A DNA stretch of 64,000 bases, from positions 124,001 to 188,000 of the forward strand of contig JAJTCM010000003.1 of NCBI GenBank assembly GCA_021325675.1, in the 5' to 3' direction. Within the stretch, counting starts at the first letter, position 1; every line of letters begins with the position of its first letter. Shown piece by piece: positions 59,719 through 64,000 of this stretch. The DNA is from Crocinitomicaceae bacterium (GTDB taxonomy: Bacteria; Bacteroidota; Bacteroidia; Flavobacteriales_D; Crocinitomicaceae). The position numbers were made by a program, and so were the translations under genes. Under the pieces are notes generated by a model. The model had not been told where the DNA came from. It worked only from the letters and a program-made list of their open reading frames with translations, and did no database searches.

Positions 59719-60738
59719 ATGAAACGAATCCTTACACTCTTGAGTTTTTTGCTTACCATGTTTGCAATGAACTCTAACCTGAATGCTGCTATTATTACTG
59801 CCATCAGCAACGGTGGAACATGGAGCGCTGCTACCTCCTGGAATCTTGCACGTGCACCGATCTGCGGTGATACGATTATCGTACCTTCAGGAATTGAGAT
59901 CAAAGTAACTGATAATGTGGAGCTGGACGGCGCTTCTGCTGCATGTGCCGCAGTAAGAATTACGATCATCGGTTCCCTTCGTTTTTCTAATGGTAAAAAA
60001 ATCAGGTTAGCATCCGGCGCCTGCATGAATGTTGAAAGCGGCGGATCGATCAACCCAAGCGGAAAAGGCGGCGGTGCATCTGAAAACATCTCCATTGACG
60101 GTGACCGGGTTTGGGAAGCAGGAGAAGGCCCGCTGACAGGCCCTTACACTATGGGCTGCCTGGTTGTTTTGCCGGTATCGCTTGTTTCTTTTGAAGTAAG
60201 TAATGATGTCGCCAATAACTTCAATGTGGACTGGTATGTGAACTCAGAAAATGAATTGGCTTATTATGAGGTGTCTGTTTCCAAAAATGGCTACGACTGG
60301 GAATTGATCCACATGCAAATGGCTAGAAATACAGACGAAGAAACCCATTATGCTTTGCGCTACCAACTGATGGATGTTACTACGGATTATATTTACTTTA
60401 AGCTCTCTTCAACCAACTTTAACGGCGTAAGACAAATGCTTGCCATGAGCACAACTCCATACGAATTCAAGCTGGAAGATACGGATCAGCTGGTTATGAT
60501 CCCTAACCCGGTTCAGACAAACAGCTTGACGATCATAGCATTTGAATTGGAAAACGCCCAGGAATATGAAATCACCGCAGTCGATAACTTCGGTAAAGTG
60601 GTGGTACAGGATAAAATGAGCGGTAACAAGGGTGCGAATACCTTCGTTATTGAAAACGATCGCTTGAAAGCCGGAATCTACACTATCCAATTGAAAAATG
60701 CGGAGAGAATGACTTCCAGCAAGCTTATCGTGCTATAA
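59719..60738 (+). CDS. T9SS type A sorting-domain secreted protein
   Basis: This 339-residue protein has a signal peptide (1-23). Residues 24-140 have short strands in a right-handed-helix-like repeat (GGTWSAATSWNLARAP, IEIKVTDNVELDG, GSLRFSNGKKI) ending in a Gly/Ser-rich SGGSINPSGKGGG. Residues 145-250 look like an immunoglobulin-like strand set, and the last 80 begin MIPNPVQTNS and end SSKLIVL, a type A sorting domain. Expected at the surface. Ends in a bidirectional terminator. Confidence 0.85.
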   Translation: MKRILTLLSFLLTMFAMNSNLNAAIITAISNGGTWSAATSWNLARAPICGDTIIVPSGIEIKVTDNVELDGASAACAAVRITIIGSLRFSNGKKIRLASGACMNVESGGSINPSGKGGGASENISIDGDRVWEAGEGPLTGPYTMGCLVVLPVSLVSFEVSNDVANNFNVDWYVNSENELAYYEVSVSKNGYDWELIHMQMARNTDEETHYALRYQLMDVTTDYIYFKLSSTNFNGVRQMLAMSTTPYEFKLEDTDQLVMIPNPVQTNSLTIIAFELENAQEYEITAVDNFGKVVVQDKMSGNKGANTFVIENDRLKAGIYTIQLKNAERMTSSKLIVL

Positions 60739-60753
60739 ACGACCAAATAAGAT

Positions 60754-60793
60754 GAAAAAAAGCCGCTTCTGTAACCCGGGAGCGGTTTTTTTA
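60754..60793. terminator. Bidirectional terminator between convergent genes
   Basis: Seven A followed by GCCGCT pair with AGCGG followed by seven T around a 13-base loop. It separates the T9SS gene and the response regulator and overlaps the regulator's stop codon. Confidence 0.8.
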
Positions 60794-61465
60794 TTTCAGG
60801 TCGGAAGCGAAAAGAAATTTGTTGGGGCTTACCAGGTTTGTTTTTACGGCGTACATCACGATCCCTGCCGTGTTTTTAACGCCCAGCTTGGACATAATGT
60901 TCTTCCGGTGGGTATTGACCGTGTGATTACTTAAAAACAGCCCGTCAGCTATCTGCTGGTTCGTTTGTCCTTCAGCGATCAGCTTAATGATTTCGTTTTC
61001 GCGCTCGGAAATCAGAACCGGCTCGCAGGTAAAGCTTTCAAATTCGAGATCGTCTACATTAATTGAAGCAGCATGGATCGTTTCGAGGATCTGACCGCAG
61101 AAAAATTTATTTCCCCTGGCAGTCTCTTTGATGGAATCAACGATTTCGGCAATGTCACAATCCTTTTTGACGTAGCTTTTCACTCCTCCGCGCAAGGCAT
61201 TGACCAAGGTCTGGGCGCTTTGCTCCGGTGTAATCGCTACAATACCTATTTTGGGATTTTTAAGCATAACAGCCGGGATCACATCAATATCAAAGCCGCC
61301 TGTTGTATAATCGATCAGGATCACATCCGTTTCGAAGCCGGAAACCAGCTCCAGCAACTCGGAATTGTTCCTGGCTTCACCCACGATCTGGATTTTATGC
61401 AGGTTGAGCACAGTCCGGAGGCCGATCCGGATCAATTCATTGCTGTCTGCTAAAATAACTTTCAT
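60791..61465 (-). CDS. NarL-type response regulator
   Basis: This 224-residue protein has a receiver domain (about 1-120) with Asp7, phosphoacceptor Asp52 in VILIDYTT, and a Lys later, and a LuxR-type helix-turn-helix (about 152-215) with SERENEIIKLIAEGQTNQQI, then HTVNTHRKNIMSKLGV. The acidic pair near the start reads AD-SN rather than two acids, a small divergence. It should control transcription after phosphorylation by an unlinked kinase. TATCTTTG lies at 61482-61489. Confidence 0.9.
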   Translation of the reverse strand: MKVILADSNELIRIGLRTVLNLHKIQIVGEARNNSELLELVSGFETDVILIDYTTGGFDIDVIPAVMLKNPKIGIVAITPEQSAQTLVNALRGGVKSYVKKDCDIAEIVDSIKETARGNKFFCGQILETIHAASINVDDLEFESFTCEPVLISERENEIIKLIAEGQTNQQIADGLFLSNHTVNTHRKNIMSKLGVKNTAGIVMYAVKTNLVSPNKFLFASDLK

Positions 61466-61481
61466 GTGAACTTATTGACGG

Positions 61482-61489
61482 CAAAGATA
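61482..61489 (-). promoter_or_regulatory. Candidate -7 element of the response regulator gene
   Basis: TATCTTTG on the minus strand, 16 bases before the ATG; no -33. Confidence 0.45.
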
Positions 61490-61586
61490 CGAAAAAAGTT
61501 AGGAGTTGGTTTTAGTAATGTTGAATTCCGCCGCAGCAGAGAGCATTGGCTGATGAATGACGATAATAGATGTTGAACCGGATTCC

Positions 61587-61602
61587 TGCCTGCCGGCAGG
61601 CA
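61587..61602. repeat. 16-bp perfect palindrome
   Basis: TGCCTGCCGGCAGGCA is its own reverse complement. It lies in the 260-base gap with decayed GCGCAAAGG words after it; GC-rich palindromes of this kind recur in Bacteroidota intergenic DNA. Confidence 0.55.
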
Positions 61603-61670
61603 CGGCGCAAAGGGAACGCTATTGTTCACGCGAAGTAAGCAGAGTTTTTCCCTGCGCCTTCATGGCAATC

Positions 61671-61705
61671 AAAAAAAAAGCCCTGCTCCGGAGAACAAGG
61701 CTTTT
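61671..61705 (-). terminator. Intrinsic terminator of the rpsF operon
   Basis: On the minus strand AAGCCTTG pairs with CAGGGCTT around a loop, followed by nine T. It lies 20 bases after the rplI stop. Confidence 0.8.
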
Positions 61706-61725
61706 AATATGGGTTTGTGTGAGAA

Positions 61726-62172
61726 TTATTCTCCTACAACTTCAAATTTGAATGTTGGCTTAACGCCTTTGTGCAGGTTAGCTTCTGCTTCGAAAGTACC
61801 AACTTCTTTGATCGGCTCGTCTTTGATTTTCAAAGATTTGCGGTCGATATCAAAACCGGCAGCTTTCAGGGCTTCAGCCAACTGAACTGTGTTCACAGAA
61901 CCAAAGATTTTACCGTTCTCACCAACTTTGGTAGAGATCGTTACAGTGATTTCAGTCAGTTTCGCTGCGATAGCTTCTGCTTCTGCTGTAATTTTGGATT
62001 CTTTGTGTGATTTTTGCTTCATGATCTCAGCGTGTGCTTTCTTAGCGGAAGCCGTAGCCAAATCTGCGTATCCTTGCGGGATAAGGAAGTTACGTCCGTA
62101 ACCTGGTTTTACTGTAACCAACTCGTCCTTATATCCCAACTTATCTACGTTTTTCTTTAAGATAATTTCCAT
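61726..62172 (-). CDS. rplI: 50S ribosomal protein L9
   Basis: This 148-residue protein binds 23S rRNA with its N-terminal domain (KPGYGRNFLIPQGYA) and reaches out through a long helix to a C-terminal domain with GKIFGSVNTVQLAEAL. Length is normal. It is the last gene of the rpsF-rpsR-rplI operon. Confidence 0.98.
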   Translation of the reverse strand: MEIILKKNVDKLGYKDELVTVKPGYGRNFLIPQGYADLATASAKKAHAEIMKQKSHKESKITAEAEAIAAKLTEITVTISTKVGENGKIFGSVNTVQLAEALKAAGFDIDRKSLKIKDEPIKEVGTFEAEANLHKGVKPTFKFEVVGE

Positions 62173-62202
62173 TTTCTTTAATTTTAAATGTTTGACAAGT
62201 CG

Positions 62203-62463
62203 TTATTTCAACATATCCCCTACGTAAGGAAGGATAGATAAATGACGAGCTCTTTTAATTGCTTTGTTTACTTTTTTCTGGTATTTTGCAGAAGTACCTG
62301 TGATACGTCTAGGCAAAATTTTACCTTGCTCATTAACCAATTTCAACAGGAAGTTAGGATCTTTGTAATCGATGAACTTGATCCCGCTTTTCTTGAAACG
62401 GCAGTATTTTTGTTTTTTAATGTCGATGTTAATCGGGGTTAAATAACGAATATCGTTTGACAT
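62203..62463 (-). CDS. rpsR: 30S ribosomal protein S18
   Basis: This 86-residue protein binds 16S rRNA with S6 in the platform. [16 protein letters not shown], the [11 protein letters not shown] block and [11 protein letters not shown] are typical. It is the second gene of the operon. Confidence 0.97.
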   Translation of the reverse strand: MSNDIRYLTPINIDIKKQKYCRFKKSGIKFIDYKDPNFLLKLVNEQGKILPRRITGTSAKYQKKVNKAIKRARHLSILPYVGDMLK

Positions 62464-62489
62464 GTCTTTAATTTTTAAGTGTTAAACAA

Positions 62490-62849
62490 TTAAGCTTCAG
62501 CGCTTACTACAGGTTTTGCCTCGCCCATTTTAGCTCTTCTTTTCTCTGCGTAGGTTACGTGGTCCGCATCCATTTTCACAGTTAAGAAACGCATTACGCG
62601 CTCGTCACGCTTGAAAGCAATTTCGAGGTCATTAATAATGTTACCTGACCCTTCAAATTGCAACAGGTAGTAAAAACCAGTTGTTTTTTTCTGGATCGGG
62701 TAAGCCAGTTTTTTCAATCCCCATGCTTCGCTGTGCTTAAGTGTCCCACCATTAGAGGTGATTTCACTTTCGAATTTTTGCACTGCTTCCTTTGCCTGGT
62801 CATCAGACAAAACGGGAGTTAAGATGAAAACAGTTTCGTAAGAATTCAT
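62490..62849 (-). CDS. rpsF: 30S ribosomal protein S6
   Basis: This 119-residue protein starts NSYETVFILTPVLSDDQ and has LKKLAYPIQKKTTGFYYLLQ and DERVMRFLTVKMD, the S6 pattern. It forms the S6-S18 pair in the 30S platform. It heads the operon, with a full promoter upstream. Confidence 0.97.
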   Translation of the reverse strand: MNSYETVFILTPVLSDDQAKEAVQKFESEITSNGGTLKHSEAWGLKKLAYPIQKKTTGFYYLLQFEGSGNIINDLEIAFKRDERVMRFLTVKMDADHVTYAEKRRAKMGEAKPVVSAEA

Positions 62850-62882
62850 AAAATTTATAAATTAATTATTAAAATAAGGGTG

Positions 62883-62912
62883 CAAAGATACAGTTTTATT
62901 GGAGAAAATCAA
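62883..62912 (-). promoter_or_regulatory. Promoter of the rpsF operon
   Basis: On the minus strand TTG (62910-62912), 19 bases, then TATCTTTG (62883-62890), 33 bases before the ATG. One of the best-formed promoters in the window. Confidence 0.7.
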
Positions 62913-62921
62913 ATTATTACC

Positions 62922-62954
62922 AAAAAAAAATCCGGCGCCGCAACGGGTACCGGA
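62922..62954 (-). terminator. Intrinsic terminator of the mini T9SS gene
   Basis: On the minus strand TCCGG and CCGGA close a stem with further GC pairs, followed by nine T. It lies 25 bases after the stop, immediately upstream of the rpsF promoter. Confidence 0.75.
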
Positions 62955-62979
62955 AAACAGGATTGCATTTTTTCGTTTT

Positions 62980-63327
62980 TTATTCCGATTTCACAATCCG
63001 GCGTGTTTCCACGACGTTGCTGTTTTCTTTGATCACGTAAAAATAAACGCCTTTTTTGAGCTCGGACAAATCCAGCTGCGTGCTCTTGTCGTTTAACGGG
63101 ATATGAACCGTGCGGACAACTTCGCCTAAAAGCGTGCAAATCTCAATTTTATCGCAGCTTCCGTGATTAATTGTAATCTTTCCTTTAAACGGGTTCGGAA
63201 AAGCTTTTGGCTCGTCCCCGCTTTCAAGACAGGTATAGTCTTCACTTGCTGCAAAAACCAGGTCCTTCGCCGAAACAGAAGGGGCAAAAGCCAGGAGGAG
63301 GGCAAAGAGAGTAATGTATCTGCTCAT
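62980..63327 (-). CDS. Miniature T9SS type A protein, almost only signal and sorting domain
   Basis: This 115-residue protein has a signal peptide (1-20), a spacer of about 20 residues with two cysteines, and a type A sorting domain over the last 75 residues (AFPNPFKGKITINHGSC, LDLSELKKGVYFYVI, ETRRIVKSE). There is no room for a cargo domain. It may be a secreted small surface protein, a decoy or a remnant. It has its own promoter and terminator. Confidence 0.82.
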   Translation of the reverse strand: MSRYITLFALLLAFAPSVSAKDLVFAASEDYTCLESGDEPKAFPNPFKGKITINHGSCDKIEICTLLGEVVRTVHIPLNDKSTQLDLSELKKGVYFYVIKENSNVVETRRIVKSE

Positions 63328-63346
63328 AGTGCGGGGTTATTTATAA

Positions 63347-63376
63347 CAAATATACACCTTTTTTTGAAAAAAGCAA
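63347..63376 (-). promoter_or_regulatory. Promoter of the mini T9SS gene
   Basis: On the minus strand TTG (63374-63376), 19 bases, then TATATTTG (63347-63354), 19 bases before the ATG. Confidence 0.65.
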
Positions 63377-63502
63377 ATTTCCGGGCAACTATTTGATTTT
63401 TCGCGGGTAATTAATGAAAGTTTACCGGTTATGCACGAAAATAAGCTCAACAGAAAAGTAGAAAGTTAACCCGGACCAGGTTTTCCGGCACTTATAATTG
63501 TA

Positions 63503-63510
63503 TACATTTG
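63503..63510 (+). promoter_or_regulatory. Candidate -7 element of the ECF sigma factor
   Basis: TACATTTG, 16 bases before the GTG start. No clear -33. Confidence 0.45.
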
Positions 63511-63526
63511 ATCCAGATTTAAAGGT

Positions 63527-64000
63527 GTGATTACCGAAGCAGTTTTACAGGATTTCCGTTCAGGAAAAAAAGAAGCTTACGACCTCGTTTATAAGTCGTA
63601 CGCTCCCGGTATGTTCGGAATCTGCCTGCGCTACACACGATGCAAAGATGATGCGCAGGACGTTTTGCAGGAAAGCTTCATCAAAGTATACATCAACCGG
63701 GAGAAGTTCCTGTCAGGCCAGTCAATCGGCGCCTGGATCAAAACCATCACCATTAACACGGCTTTAACATACATCAAACAAAATTACAGGCTGCAGCTGA
63801 CCGACAATGAGCTGAAACTGGATGAAATGCATTTTGACAGCGAGGAAACACCCGATTATGCGTCGATGCAGCAAAAACTGCTGGCAATCCTCAACCGTCT
63901 GCCGGATGGCTACCGCACTGTTTTCAACCTCTATACCGTTGACAACCTGACCCATAAAGAAATTGCAGAATACCTCGATATATCTGAAAATACATCGAAA
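63527..64000 (+). CDS. ECF RNA polymerase sigma factor, 3' end cut by window edge
   Basis: The frame runs open from a GTG at 63527 to the window end, 158 codons. Sigma-70 region 2 is visible (DDAQDVLQESFIKVYINREKF), with the spacer and region 4 (LNRLPDGYRTVFNLYTVDN, then THKEIAEYLDISENT) reaching the edge. It directs RNA polymerase to a set of promoters, in this phylum often for envelope or polysaccharide genes. An anti-sigma gene could follow outside the window. The GTG start is supported by the upstream -7 element. Confidence 0.9.
   Translation, partial: MITEAVLQDFRSGKKEAYDLVYKSYAPGMFGICLRYTRCKDDAQDVLQESFIKVYINREKFLSGQSIGAWIKTITINTALTYIKQNYRLQLTDNELKLDEMHFDSEETPDYASMQQKLLAILNRLPDGYRTVFNLYTVDNLTHKEIAEYLDISENTSK

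Overview
The window is a 64 kb piece of a Bacteroidota chromosome, most likely from the Flavobacteriales (a Fluviicola/Crocinitomicaceae-like organism is my best guess; genus-level placement is inference). The reasons are: at least four proteins with type IX secretion (T9SS) C-terminal sorting domains of types A and B; a fused LpxC-FabZ protein; DUF2723 and DUF2480 family proteins; many promoters of the TTG-N19-21-TAnnTTTG type; almost no Shine-Dalgarno sequences; and GC-richer genes separated by AT-rich spacers carrying short repeats typical of the phylum. There is no phage, transposase or CRISPR array.

Layout. 1-6.4 kb: a truncated rhomboid protease, a lipoprotein, a DUF2480 protein, and a NodB-type deacetylase following a very large DUF2723 membrane protein. 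6.5-11.7 kb: one minus-strand operon lpxD - lpxC/fabZ - lpxA - rlmD - aroK (lipid A, rRNA methylation, shikimate). 11.7-13.5 kb: a membrane-anchored protein, thioredoxin and a small lipoprotein. 13.6-19.4 kb: a six-gene operon running from lipB through a beta-lactamase-fold hydrolase and two small proteins to a PorV/PorQ-like barrel and a barrel with a helix-hairpin-helix domain. 19.6-24.4 kb: a propeller/SpoIIE sensor phosphatase with a coupled secreted partner, and a T9SS cargo protein. 24.7-31.2 kb: nadC, a PhoD-like phosphatase, a sulfatase-fold envelope transferase, a membrane protein, an APH-fold kinase and an AlkD-like repair protein.

31.3-32.7 kb is the one clearly foreign-looking stretch: a single AT-rich gene with a HEPN-like RNDIAGH motif between the 3' end of a tRNA-Leu gene and an imperfect copy of that 3' end, next to a tRNA-Gly/tRNA-Leu pair. 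This is the best candidate here for something undescribed, a possible one-gene defence or toxin cargo.

33-47.8 kb: a flavoprotein reductase, a T9SS type B protein, mutS, a SPOUT methyltransferase, yceI with an operator-like palindrome, a hybrid histidine kinase, a ClC channel, a cold-shock protein with a lysine-rich arm, an HTH protein and a CsgG/TolB-like protein. 47.9-52.6 kb: pruA and an M48 protease paired with a barrel. 52.7-59.4 kb: a Gfo/Idh oxidoreductase, a lipoprotein, a polyprenyl-phosphate sugar transferase and a GT4 glycosyltransferase (surface polysaccharide initiation), then bioB-bioF. 59.7-64 kb: a T9SS cargo, a NarL-type regulator, the rpsF-rpsR-rplI operon, a miniature T9SS protein and a truncated ECF sigma factor.

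Much of the window serves the cell envelope: lipid A, lipoylation of central enzymes, outer-membrane barrels, lipoproteins, secreted T9SS proteins and glycan synthesis, with signalling proteins that probably sense the envelope. Intergenic DNA holds several repeat families, including two MITE-like inverted-repeat elements.
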